NCBI GenBank assembly: GCA_041890495.1
Contig: CP169086.1
Location: forward strand, 1,612,001-1,676,000
Direction of reading: 5' to 3'
Length of the DNA stretch: 64,000 nt
Source of the DNA: Escherichia boydii
Lineage (GTDB): Bacteria > Pseudomonadota > Gammaproteobacteria > Enterobacterales > Enterobacteriaceae
Below, piece by piece: positions 1-8,483 of the stretch (the stretch's first letter is position 1; each line of letters opens with the position of its first letter). The translations under genes were made by a program, and so were the position numbers. The notes under the pieces were generated by a model that worked only from the letters and a program-made list of their open reading frames with translations, was not told the DNA's origin and made no database searches.

Positions 1-1
1 C

Positions 2-25
2 ATCGCCCTTCCCGTTCCTGCCTGA
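2..25 (+). CDS. Possible 3' end of rstB (partial)
   Basis: Upstream of tus in E. coli lies rstB, the sensor kinase of the RstAB system. The first bases here can be read as seven codons ending in TGA at 23-25, which would fit an rstB C-terminus. The fragment is too short to recognise by sequence. Another frame also closes at about 47, so the assignment rests on synteny only. Confidence 0.25.
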   Translation: MALPVPA

Positions 26-67
26 CCTTAACCGCACGCTGGCCTGACCCGGCGTGCTGTGCTATAT

Positions 68-90
68 GATAAGTATGTTGTAACTAATGA
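68..90 (+). promoter_or_regulatory. Ter replication-arrest site (TerB-like)
   Basis: The 23 bases match the TerB consensus core: TAAGTATGTTGTAACTAA is intact, with divergence only at the ends. Tus protein binds such sites and blocks the replicative helicase in one orientation. As in E. coli the site lies immediately upstream of the tus start codon, where bound Tus also represses its own transcription. It marks this window as part of the chromosome terminus region. Confidence 0.9.
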
Positions 91-98
91 GAGTGCTT

Positions 99-1028
99 AT
101 GGCAACCTACGATCTTATCGAACGGCTGAACAGCACGTTTCGGGAAATTGAACACGAGCTCCTGACCCTGACAGAACGTTTGCAGACCTGCCGTCTGCTG
201 GCCGCGCGCGTCTTTACCCTGCCCGAGGTGGCCAAAGGGGCCGAGCACGATCCGCTGGACACCATCGACGTGAAGCAGCACATCGGCAAGGCCGCGCTGG
301 AGCTGGCGATGAAACACTATCGCCATCTTTTTATCCAGCAGCAGTCTGAACAGCGCAGCAGCAAGGCAGCCGTGCGGCTGCCCGGCGTGATCTGCCTGCA
401 AACCGATGCGACAACGCGCGAAGCGCTGGAAAGCCAGATTGCCCATATCAACAGCCTGAAAGCGGCATTTGAGAAAATCGTTACCGAAGAGTCGGGCCTG
501 GCCCCTGCCGCCCGGTTTGAATGGGTGCACCGTCAGCTTACGGGGCTGATTACCCTGAATGCCTATCGCACGCTGACGGTACTGCGTCACCCCGCCACGC
601 TGCGCTTTGGCTGGGCGAATAAGCACATCATTAAAAACTTCACCCGGGATGAAATTCTCGCGCAGCTGGAAAAAAGCCTGAAGACGCCGCGCACCGTTGC
701 GCCGTGGTCGCGTGAGCAGTGGATTGAGCGCCTGGAGCAGGAGTACCACAGCATCGCCTCGCTACCGGCGGATACGCGCCTCAAGATAAAGCGCCCGGTA
801 AAGGTTCAGCCTATCGCCCGCGTCTGGTATTCCGGTCAGCAAAAACAGGTGCAGTATGCCTGTCCAACGCCGCTGATTGCGCTCTATGATGCCGATCAGG
901 GGGCTATCGTGCCGGATATTGGTGAGTTGCTGAATTACGATGCTGAAAATGTCCAGCACCGTTACCGACCTCAGGCGCAGCCGCTGCAGCTGATTATTCC
1001 TCGGCTGCACCTGTACGTGGCGAGTTGA
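99..1028 (+). CDS. tus: Tus, DNA replication terminus site-binding protein
   Basis: Tus is the monomeric protein that binds Ter sites and stops DnaB helicase in a polar way. The 309-residue product matches E. coli Tus over its whole length; blocks such as FRHLFIQQQSE-type, SSKAAVRLPGV, ARFEWVHR, GLITLNAYRTL, RFGWANKHIIKN and the C-terminal PRLHLYVA are readable. An in-frame ATG at 87 exists, but the ATG at 99 gives the family N-terminus (MATYDLIERLN) and clears the Ter site, so I chose it. It is clearly diverged from E. coli (Enterobacter-like) and convergent with fumC, the stop codons abutting at 1028/1029. Confidence 0.95.
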   Translation: MATYDLIERLNSTFREIEHELLTLTERLQTCRLLAARVFTLPEVAKGAEHDPLDTIDVKQHIGKAALELAMKHYRHLFIQQQSEQRSSKAAVRLPGVICLQTDATTREALESQIAHINSLKAAFEKIVTEESGLAPAARFEWVHRQLTGLITLNAYRTLTVLRHPATLRFGWANKHIIKNFTRDEILAQLEKSLKTPRTVAPWSREQWIERLEQEYHSIASLPADTRLKIKRPVKVQPIARVWYSGQQKQVQYACPTPLIALYDADQGAIVPDIGELLNYDAENVQHRYRPQAQPLQLIIPRLHLYVAS

Positions 1029-2423
1029 TTATTTCAGGCTGCCGACCATCGCCTCAGGGCGCACCCAGGCATCGAACTCGGCTTCGCTAAGATACCCCAG
1101 CGCAAGGGCCGCAGCTTTTAAGGTCAGCCCTTCTTTATGCGCTTTTTTGGCGATCTCCGCGGCTTTGTCATAACCAATGTGGGTGTTAAGCGCAGTCACC
1201 AGCATCAGCGATTCATTGAGTAATTGATTGATTCGCTCACGATTCGGTTCAATACCCACTGCGCAGTGTTTGTTAAAACTTTCCATGCCATCTGCCAGTA
1301 AGCGCACCGATTGCAGGAAATTGTGGATCACCATTGGACGGAAGACGTTCAGTTCAAAGTTACCGGAAGCGCCCCCCATGTTGATCGCCACGTCGTTCCC
1401 CATCACCTGACAGCAGAGCATGGTTAATGCCTCACACTGTGTTGGATTCACTTTCCCCGGCATGATTGAGCTGCCCGGCTCATTTTCCGGGATTGAGATT
1501 TCACCAATTCCGCAGCGCGGGCCAGAGGCCAGCCAGCGGACATCATTGGCGATTTTCATCAGTGACGCAGCCAACCCTTTCAACGCGCCGTGCGCCTGAA
1601 CCAGAGCATCACAGGTCGCCAGCGCTTCAAATTTGTTCGGCGCGGTAACAAACGGTGCACAGGTAATGACTGCCAGTTCATCTGCTACGCGACGCGCATA
1701 CTCCGGATGGGTATTTAGTCCAGTACCCACCGCTGTACCGCCAAGAGCCAGTTCCGCTACGTGAGGCAGGCTGTATTCGATATGTTTGAGATTATACTCG
1801 AGCATCGCTACCCAGCCGGAAATCTCCTGCCCCAGTGTTAGCGGCGTGGCGTCCTGCAAGTGGGTTCGACCGATTTTGACGATATCGGCAAATGCACGCG
1901 ATTTTTCACTCAGCGTCTGTGTCAGGGTTTTAAGCTGCGGAATGAGTTGCTTGCGCAGCGCCAGCAGCGCCGCAACGTGCATCGCCGTCGGAAAGACATC
2001 GTTGGAACTTTGGCTTTTGTTCACGTCGTCGTTAGGGTGAACTTTACGTTCCATCCCGCGCACGCCGCCGAGTAATTCACTGGCCCGGTTAGCCAGCACT
2101 TCGTTCATGTTCATGTTACTTTGCGTGCCGGAGCCGGTCTGCCAGATAGCCAGCGGGAATTCGTCGTCATGCTGTCCTGCCAGTACTTCATCCGCCGCCT
2201 GCCGAATGGCGCTCGCTTTCTCTTCAGACAACAAGCCTAAATCTTCATTAACTTTTGCCGCTGCGCGCTTGGTTAGCGCCAGCGCATGAATCAGTGAGGT
2301 GGGCATTTTCTCCGTCGAAATGCGGAAATGCTCCAGCGAGCGTTGAGTTTGTGCGCCCCACAGCTTATCTGCCGGGACATCAATCGCCCCCATCGAATCT
2401 TTTTCGCTGCGTACTGTATTCAT
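1029..2423 (-). CDS. fumC: Fumarate hydratase class II (FumC)
   Basis: FumC is the iron-independent, oxidation-resistant fumarase of the TCA cycle, a homotetramer of the class II fumarase/aspartase family. The 464-residue product carries the signature SSIMPGKVNP and the TGSGTQSNMN, SSNDVFPTAMH and GRTHLQDATP blocks. Apart from the last residues it is almost identical to the E. coli protein as I recall it, with only a few differences (for example S for N in TLSEKSRAF). The C-terminus, AWVRPEAMVGSLK, is not the E. coli one (SWVRPEQMVGSMKAGR) and looks Enterobacter-like. The gene is therefore probably chimeric, with a junction near 1085. It lies downstream of fumA on the same strand, with a terminator between them. 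Confidence 0.95.
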   Translation of the reverse strand: MNTVRSEKDSMGAIDVPADKLWGAQTQRSLEHFRISTEKMPTSLIHALALTKRAAAKVNEDLGLLSEEKASAIRQAADEVLAGQHDDEFPLAIWQTGSGTQSNMNMNEVLANRASELLGGVRGMERKVHPNDDVNKSQSSNDVFPTAMHVAALLALRKQLIPQLKTLTQTLSEKSRAFADIVKIGRTHLQDATPLTLGQEISGWVAMLEYNLKHIEYSLPHVAELALGGTAVGTGLNTHPEYARRVADELAVITCAPFVTAPNKFEALATCDALVQAHGALKGLAASLMKIANDVRWLASGPRCGIGEISIPENEPGSSIMPGKVNPTQCEALTMLCCQVMGNDVAINMGGASGNFELNVFRPMVIHNFLQSVRLLADGMESFNKHCAVGIEPNRERINQLLNESLMLVTALNTHIGYDKAAEIAKKAHKEGLTLKAAALALGYLSEAEFDAWVRPEAMVGSLK

Positions 2424-2536
2424 GGCCTGCTCCTCACCTGTTTAATTTTTTCTTTCTGTTTTGCTTTCGTTAAGCAACTTTTAGCTCACTTATTATTTAC
2501 TATTTGATAACAAATGTTTGGTCTTTCGTGCCATGT

Positions 2537-2559
2537 AAAAAAACCGCCCCGAAGGGCGG
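2537..2559 (-). terminator. Intrinsic terminator of fumA
   Basis: On the minus strand a CCGCCC-TTCG-GGGCGG hairpin (2544-2559) is followed by a run of seven T (2537-2543). It lies just after the fumA stop, in the 142-base fumA-fumC gap. It explains why fumC, which has its own promoter in E. coli, is largely expressed separately. Confidence 0.85.
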
Positions 2560-2565
2560 CTCTGT

Positions 2566-4212
2566 TTATTTCACACAGCGGGTGCATTGTGTGAGTTGTA
2601 TCTGCTGGAAGAAGTCATTTCCTTTATCATCCACAAGGATAAACGCCGGGAAATCTTCCACTTCAATTTTCCAGATGGCTTCCATTCCCAGTTCCGGATA
2701 TTCAACACATTCCAGGCTCTTAATACTTCCCTGCGCCAATACAGCGGCCGGACCACCGATACTGCCAAGGTAGAAGCCGCCGTGTTTTTTACAGGCATCC
2801 GTCACCTGCTGGCTGCGGTTGCCTTTCGCCAGCATGATCATACTTCCGCCCTGCGCTTGCAGTTGATCGACATAAGAATCCATCCGTCCGGCGGTCGTTG
2901 GGCCAAGAGAACCGGAGGCATAACCTTCCGGCGTTTTGGCCGGACCCGCGTAGTAAATCGGATGATCTTTGATGTACTGCGGCAGCCCTTCACCGTTATC
3001 CATCCGCTCTTTCAGTTTGGCGTGAGCAATATCACGACCGACGATAATCGTGCCGTTAAGCGATAAGCGTGTAGAAACGGGATACTGCGACAACTGTGCG
3101 AGGATCTCTTTCATCGGACGGTTAAGGTCAACGCGCACCGCTTCGCCTTCTCCCGCTTTGCGCAGCTCTTCCGGGATATATTTGCCTGGATTATGTTCCA
3201 GTTTTTCGATCCAGATCCCCTGACGGTTGATCTTCGCTTTGATATTACGGTCAGCAGAGCAGGAGACGCCCATACCGACCGGGCAGGATGCGCCGTGACG
3301 TGGCAGGCGAATCACGCGGATGTCGTGAGCGAAGTATTTACCACCAAACTGCGCACCCAGACCAAGATTTTGCGCTTCGATCAGCAATTCTTTTTCCAGT
3401 TCCACATCGCGGAACGCCTGACCGTGCTCATTCCCTTCCGTTGGCAGTTCATCATAGTATTTCGCGGAAGCCAGTTTCACCGTTTTAAGGTTCGTTTCTG
3501 CAGAAGTTCCACCAATAACGAACGCAATATGATACGGAGGACAGGCCGCCGTACCCAGCGTGCGCATCTTCTCAACCAGGTAATTTTTCAGTTTCCCCGG
3601 CGTCAGTAACGCTTTGGTTTCCTGATAGAGATACGTCTTGTTTGCCGAACCACCACCTTTGGCGATACAGAGGAATTTGTATTCGTCGCCATCAACGGCA
3701 TAAAGATCGATCTGCGCTGGCAGATTGGTGCCGGTATTCACTTCTTTATACATATCCAGCGGCGCGTTTTGCGAGTAGCGCAGATTATCTTCGATATAAG
3801 TGTTATAGACACCGCGCGCCAGCGCCGCTTCATCACCACCACCGGTCCATACACGCTGCCCTTTTTTACCAACAATAATCGCGGTGCCGGTATCCTGACA
3901 GGTTGGCAGAACGCCTTTCGCCGCGATGTCGGAGTTACGCAGGAATTGCAGCGCCACATATTTATCATTTTCGCTGGCCTCCGGGTCACGCAGAATGTCG
4001 GCCACCTGTTGTTGGTGCGCCGGACGCAGCATGAACGACGCATCATGAAACGCCTGGCGCGCCAACAGAGTTAACGCTTCGGGTGCGACTTTCAAAATCT
4101 CCTGCCCTTCAAATTCAGATACGCTAACGTGTTCGCTGGTTAGCAGGTAATACTCAGTATCATCTTTTTTGAGTGGAAAAGGAGCCTGATAATGAAAGGG
4201 TTTGTTTGACAT
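2566..4212 (-). CDS. fumA: Fumarate hydratase class I, aerobic (FumA)
   Basis: FumA is a [4Fe-4S] dehydratase that interconverts fumarate and malate in the TCA cycle. The 548 residues match the usual family length. Cluster cysteines are visible in the motifs LPTCQDTGT and ASCPVGMGVSCSADR. The protein reads as E. coli FumA from end to end. It precedes fumC on the minus strand and diverges from manA across a 198-base gap. Confidence 0.96.
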   Translation of the reverse strand: MSNKPFHYQAPFPLKKDDTEYYLLTSEHVSVSEFEGQEILKVAPEALTLLARQAFHDASFMLRPAHQQQVADILRDPEASENDKYVALQFLRNSDIAAKGVLPTCQDTGTAIIVGKKGQRVWTGGGDEAALARGVYNTYIEDNLRYSQNAPLDMYKEVNTGTNLPAQIDLYAVDGDEYKFLCIAKGGGSANKTYLYQETKALLTPGKLKNYLVEKMRTLGTAACPPYHIAFVIGGTSAETNLKTVKLASAKYYDELPTEGNEHGQAFRDVELEKELLIEAQNLGLGAQFGGKYFAHDIRVIRLPRHGASCPVGMGVSCSADRNIKAKINRQGIWIEKLEHNPGKYIPEELRKAGEGEAVRVDLNRPMKEILAQLSQYPVSTRLSLNGTIIVGRDIAHAKLKERMDNGEGLPQYIKDHPIYYAGPAKTPEGYASGSLGPTTAGRMDSYVDQLQAQGGSMIMLAKGNRSQQVTDACKKHGGFYLGSIGGPAAVLAQGSIKSLECVEYPELGMEAIWKIEVEDFPAFILVDDKGNDFFQQIQLTQCTRCVK

Positions 4213-4410
4213 TGTTCTCTCACTTACTGCCTGGTTTGGTTATGCTCTGGGCGGGTGTTCCGTTGCCCTGTTAAAAGCGAGTAACAATATCCTACACACT
4301 TTTTTAACAAAAACTGAGACTAGTACGACTTTTTGCGGCTCCAGGTTACTTCCCGTAGGATTCTTGCTTTAATAGTGGGATTAATTTCCACATTAAAACA
4401 GGGATTGATC

Positions 4411-5586
4411 ATGCAAAAACTCATTAACTCAGTGCAAAACTATGCCTGGGGCAGCAAAACGGCGTTGACTGAACTTTATGGTATGGAAAATCCGTCCAGC
4501 CAGCCGATGGCCGAGCTGTGGATGGGCGCACATCCGAAAAGCAGTTCACGAGTGCAGAATGCCGCCGGAGATATCGTTTCACTGCGTGATGTGATTGAGA
4601 GTGATAAATCGACTCTGCTCGGAGAGGCCGTTGCCAAACGCTTTGGCGAACTGCCTTTCCTGTTCAAAGTATTATGCGCAGCACAGCCACTCTCCATTCA
4701 GGTTCATCCAAACAAACACAATTCTGAAATCGGTTTTGCCAAAGAAAATGCCGCAGGTATCCCGATGGATGCCGCCGAGCGTAACTATAAAGATCCTAAC
4801 CACAAGCCGGAGCTGGTTTTTGCGCTGACGCCTTTCCTTGCGATGAACGCGTTTCGTGAATTTTCCGAGATTGTCTCCCTACTCCAGCCGGTCGCAGGTG
4901 CACATCCGGCGATTGCTCACTTTTTACAACAGCCTGATGCCGAACGTTTAAGCGAACTGTTCGCCAGCCTGTTGAATATGCAGGGTGAAGAAAAATCCCG
5001 CGCGCTGGCGATTTTAAAATCGGCCCTCGATAGCCAGCAGGGTGAACCGTGGCAAACGATTCGTTTAATTTCTGAATTTTACCCGGAAGACAGCGGTCTG
5101 TTCTCCCCGCTATTGCTGAATGTGGTGAAATTGAACCCTGGCGAAGCGATGTTCCTGTTCGCTGAAACACCGCACGCTTACCTGCAAGGCGTGGCGCTGG
5201 AAGTGATGGCAAACTCCGATAACGTGCTGCGTGCGGGTCTGACGCCTAAATACATTGATATTCCGGAACTGGTTGCCAATGTGAAATTCGAAGCCAAACC
5301 GGCTAACCAGTTGTTGACCCAGCCGGTGAAACAAGGTGCAGAACTGGACTTCCCGATTCCAGTGGATGATTTTGCCTTCTCGCTGCATGACCTTAGTGAT
5401 AAAGAAACCACCATTAGCCAGCAGAGTGCCGCCATTTTGTTCTGCGTCGAAGGCGATGCAACGTTTGTGGAAAGGTTCTCAGCAGTTACAGCTTAAACCG
5501 GGTGAATCAGCGTTATTGCCGCCAACGAATCACCGGTGACTGTCAAAGGCCACGGCCGTTTAGCGCGTGTTTACAACAAGCTGTAA
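4411..5586 (+). pseudogene. manA: Mannose-6-phosphate isomerase ManA, two compensating indels
   Basis: ManA interconverts mannose-6-phosphate and fructose-6-phosphate and is a zinc enzyme. From the ATG at 4411 the product is identical to E. coli ManA for about 350 residues. Zinc-ligand motifs QVHPNK and NHKPEL are present. At about 5465 an extra T (ACGTTTGTGG for ACGTTGTGG) shifts the frame so that a stop appears at 5496. At about 5510 a T is missing from GCGTTTATTGCC, which restores the frame to a normal stop at 5584-5586. As written the protein loses its last 35 or so residues. The paired homopolymer errors suggest sequence error rather than biological loss. An upstream start at 4333 is in frame but not supported by the family. 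Confidence 0.85.
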
Positions 5587-5640
5587 GAGCTTACTGAAAA
5601 AATTAACACTCTTGCTAAGCTAGTCTCAGGCTTAATATCT

Positions 5641-5671
5641 CCAGGCGGTTTTTACCGCCTGGTTTCATTTT
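5641..5671 (+). terminator. Hairpin between manA and ydgA
   Basis: CCAGGCGG (5641-5648) and CCGCCTGG (5655-5662) form an eight-pair stem with a six-base loop, followed by TTTCATTTT. It fits an intrinsic terminator for manA, just upstream of ydgA. Confidence 0.7.
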
Positions 5672-5684
5672 AGGGATAGTCGCA

Positions 5685-7217
5685 ATGAAAAAATCGGTCG
5701 TAGCGGTTGGAGTGATTGTAGCGTTAGGCGTGGTCTGGACGGGTGCCTCCTGGTTTACCGGGAAACAGCTGGAAGGCCGTCTGGCTGAGATGGTGGCGCA
5801 GGCTAATGGAGAGATTAAGCGCAGCGCGCCGGAGGCGGGCCTTGAGCTGAGCTACCAGAACTATCATCGCGGCGTGTTTACCAGCCGTATGCAGCTGGTG
5901 GTGAAGCCGGTTACCGGTGCTGAAAACGGCTGGCTGAAACCGGGCCAGAGCGTAGTGCTGGACGAGGTGGTGAGCCACGGCCCGCTGCCGCTGGCGCAGC
6001 TGAAGTCCTTTAATCTGATCCCTTCTATGGCGTCCGTTCATACCGTGCTGGTGAATAACGACGTCACCAAACCGCTGTTTGACCTCGCGAAGAATGAATC
6101 TCCTTTCGACATTAATACCCGAATTAGCTATGCCGGTGACACAAGTTCCGATATTGCTCTGAAAGCGCTGAACTACGAGAAAGAGAATGAGAAAGTCGCC
6201 TTCAGCGGCGGCCACTTCAAACTTGACGCGGACCGCGACGGAAACGTGTTCTCCCTGACGGGTGAAGCGGAAAGTGGCCTGGTCAACGCCGTGAACGAAT
6301 ACAATCAAAAAGTTCAGCTCACCTTCAACAACCTGAAGGCCGACGGCAACAGCCGAATGACCGATTTCCAGGAGCGTATCGGCGATCAAAAACTGTCTCT
6401 CGACAAGGTTGCCATTGCGGTTGAAGGAAAAGAGATGGCCGTGCTGGAAGGCATGGACGTCAACGGCAAATCCGACGTTTCCAAAGACGGTAAGAGCATC
6501 AACACCCAGCTGGATTACACGCTGAAGAGCCTGAAAGTGCAGAATCAGGATCTGGGCACCGGCAAACTGTCGCTGAAGATCGGCAATATCGACGGCCAGG
6601 CGTGGCACGAGTTTAGCCAGAAATACAGCAAAGAGAGCCAGGCGCTGCTGACCGATGCCGCGCTGCAGCAGAACCCTGAGGTATACCAGCAGCAGGCGAT
6701 GGCGGTGCTGTTCAACAACCTGCCGATCCTGCTGAAAGGCGAGCCGGTAGTAACCGTTGCGCCGCTGAGCTGGAAAAACAGCAAAGGCGAAACCAGCTTC
6801 AACCTGTCTCTGTTCCTGAAAGATCCGGCCACCGCCACGGGTGAACCGCAGACGCTGGCGCAGGAAGTGGATCGCAGCGTGAAGTCGCTCGACAGCAAGC
6901 TGACCATCCCGATGGATATGGCGACCGAGTTTATGACCCAGATTGCGAAGCTGGAAGGCTACGGCGATGAAGATGCCGGCAAGCTGGCGAACCAGCAGGT
7001 GAAAGGTCTGGCGGCCATGGGCCAGATGTTCCGCATCACCAAAGTGGACAACAACACGATTTCCACCAGCCTGCAGTACGCAAACGGCCAGGTCACGCTC
7101 AACGGCGACAAAATGCCGCTGGAAGACTTTGTCGGCATGTTTGGTATGCCGACGCTGGGGATGCCGGAACCGGCTGAACCGGCAGCGCCAGCCGAACCGG
7201 CGGCGCCGCAGCAGTAA
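5685..7217 (+). CDS. ydgA: YdgA, DUF945 family inner-membrane/periplasmic protein
   Basis: This is a 510-residue member of the DUF945 (YdgA) family, of unknown biochemical role. An N-terminal hydrophobic segment (about residues 4-24, VVAVGVIVALGVVWTGASWF) looks like a signal anchor. The body is soluble, with the conserved stretches YQNYHRGVF, LIPSMASVHT and FNLSLFLKDPAT. The C-terminus is a Pro/Ala/Glu tail with PAEPAAP repeats. The sequence is diverged from E. coli YdgA and GC-rich, marking the return to Enterobacter-like DNA after tract 1. It ends in a clear terminator. Confidence 0.9.
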   Translation: MKKSVVAVGVIVALGVVWTGASWFTGKQLEGRLAEMVAQANGEIKRSAPEAGLELSYQNYHRGVFTSRMQLVVKPVTGAENGWLKPGQSVVLDEVVSHGPLPLAQLKSFNLIPSMASVHTVLVNNDVTKPLFDLAKNESPFDINTRISYAGDTSSDIALKALNYEKENEKVAFSGGHFKLDADRDGNVFSLTGEAESGLVNAVNEYNQKVQLTFNNLKADGNSRMTDFQERIGDQKLSLDKVAIAVEGKEMAVLEGMDVNGKSDVSKDGKSINTQLDYTLKSLKVQNQDLGTGKLSLKIGNIDGQAWHEFSQKYSKESQALLTDAALQQNPEVYQQQAMAVLFNNLPILLKGEPVVTVAPLSWKNSKGETSFNLSLFLKDPATATGEPQTLAQEVDRSVKSLDSKLTIPMDMATEFMTQIAKLEGYGDEDAGKLANQQVKGLAAMGQMFRITKVDNNTISTSLQYANGQVTLNGDKMPLEDFVGMFGMPTLGMPEPAEPAAPAEPAAPQQ

Positions 7218-7224
7218 ACGTCAA

Positions 7225-7250
7225 AACCCCTCGCATGAGGGGTTTTTTAT
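7225..7250 (+). terminator. Intrinsic terminator of ydgA
   Basis: AACCCCTC (7225-7232) pairs with GAGGGGTT (7237-7244) around a GCAT loop, followed by a T run. It sits eight bases after the ydgA stop and just before the convergent malI end. Confidence 0.88.
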
Positions 7251-7276
7251 TGCCGGGTGGCGATGTGCAGCGGTGG

Positions 7277-8305
7277 TTATTTCACCGTCACCAGCCGCGC
7301 CGCCACAATCTGGTGCCCGGCCTGGACATCCGTATTGTCGATGCGCTGCATGATCCTGTCCGCCAGGGTGTAGCCCATCTCCCGCGCAGGAGTGGTGGCC
7401 CAGACGATCGGCAGGTCGTCGAGGGCGTTTTCACCAACGTCGGCGAACGCTCCCAGCGCCACCTGGTGGCCAAAGAAGGTTTCCACCCCGCCCTCGCCGC
7501 TTTGACGCCCGGCTCGGATCAGGCCAAACCAGGCGCCCATGGCGATCACATCGTTGTAGCAAATCACGGCGCTGATCGTCGGGCTGCTTCGCAGCAGCGC
7601 GCCTATCGCTTCCGCCGCCATCTTCTGGCTGGATTCACACTCCACGACCCATTCGCTGTGGAACGGCAGGCCGTATTTAATCAGCGTCGCGCAGTAGCCG
7701 CCTACCCGCTCGGCGCGCGTCAGGGACGAGCTTTTCCCACCCAGCCAGGCAATGCGCTGATGCCCGCGACGAATAAGATGCTCGGTCAACATTTGTGCGG
7801 CCTGCATGTTATCCGGGCGCAGCGTATCGGCTTCGTCCAGGTAGCTGGCGCGCGAGGCAAACACCAGCGGCACGCCTTTTTCGGCGGCGCGCTCGCACAG
7901 CTCGCTGCCCACGCCCGATGCCCCGGCGACGATCACCCCGTCCACCCCCTGGCTCAGCAGCATATCGAGCCGGGAAAACAGCTGATCGGCCTCACGCCCG
8001 CCGTGCAGCAGAAAGACCATCCGTCCCTGCGCTTCAAGCGCTTCGGTTAACCCGGCTGTTAACTCCGCATAGAAAGGTGACGTCAGATCGCGAACAATCA
8101 GGCCAATCACCCCGCTTTGCCCACCGCGCAGCGCCGACGCCTGCCGGTTACGCACAAAGCCCAGCTGTTCAACCGCCTCGTTCACCCGCTGGCCGGTCGC
8201 AGGAGAGATGCGCCCTTTCCCGCTCAGCACCAGAGAAACGGTGCTGACGGAAACGCCCGCCGCCAGCGCGACATCGTTGATGGTGACTTTTTTCGCTACA
8301 GCCAT
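7277..8305 (-). CDS. malI: MalI, LacI-family repressor of malXY
   Basis: MalI represses malXY and its own gene. The product has an N-terminal helix-turn-helix (VTINDVALAAGVSVSTVSLVLSG, the LacI-family signature) followed by a periplasmic-binding-protein-like effector domain. It closely resembles E. coli MalI through RNRQASALRGGQSGVIGLIVRDL. An in-frame ATG 48 bases upstream exists, but the start at 8305 gives the family N-terminus (MAVAKK) and 342 residues, the usual length. It is divergent from malX, with a MalI operator in front of each promoter. Confidence 0.94.
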   Translation of the reverse strand: MAVAKKVTINDVALAAGVSVSTVSLVLSGKGRISPATGQRVNEAVEQLGFVRNRQASALRGGQSGVIGLIVRDLTSPFYAELTAGLTEALEAQGRMVFLLHGGREADQLFSRLDMLLSQGVDGVIVAGASGVGSELCERAAEKGVPLVFASRASYLDEADTLRPDNMQAAQMLTEHLIRRGHQRIAWLGGKSSSLTRAERVGGYCATLIKYGLPFHSEWVVECESSQKMAAEAIGALLRSSPTISAVICYNDVIAMGAWFGLIRAGRQSGEGGVETFFGHQVALGAFADVGENALDDLPIVWATTPAREMGYTLADRIMQRIDNTDVQAGHQIVAARLVTVK

Positions 8306-8335
8306 GTGTTGGCGTGACTCCCTGAAAATGAGATC

Positions 8336-8351
8336 GGTAAAACGTTTTATC
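8336..8351. promoter_or_regulatory. MalI operator, malI-proximal
   Basis: GGTAAAACGTTTTATC differs at one position from the perfect palindrome GATAAAACGTTTTATC found 64 bases downstream. It lies 31 bases upstream of the malI start, suited to autoregulation. MalI is known to bind this type of site in E. coli. Confidence 0.8.
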
Positions 8352-8414
8352 AATACGTTATCTTTATACTACCAGTCAAAGCCTGAGAATGTGATTTAGC
8401 GCGCACTAAACTTT

Positions 8415-8430
8415 GATAAAACGTTTTATC
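8415..8430. promoter_or_regulatory. MalI operator, malX-proximal
   Basis: GATAAAACGTTTTATC is a perfect 16-base palindrome of the MalI type, 53 bases upstream of the malX start. Binding here would repress malXY. Confidence 0.85.
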
Positions 8431-8483
8431 TTCTCGCAGCATTGAAGCAGACAAACTGATTTTAACAATAAAGGAGTCGTTTT

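Larger units (their letters stand above)
1085..5684. other. E. coli-like tract 1 (fumC 5' part, fumA, manA)
   Basis: Proteins here are essentially identical to E. coli, while tus on one side and ydgA on the other are only orthologues. The left edge falls in the 3' end of fumC; the right edge falls between the manA indels (5465-5512) and ydgA. Edges are estimates from protein comparison by memory. Confidence 0.75.

Noticed and set aside
84..749. 221-codon minus-strand ORF over tus
   Set aside because: Antisense shadow of tus; no family features.
5724..6608. 294-codon minus-strand ORF in ydgA
   Set aside because: Antisense shadow of a well-supported gene.
7235..8050. 271-codon plus-strand ORF over malI
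   Set aside because: Antisense shadow; malI on the minus strand has a clear LacI-family structure.
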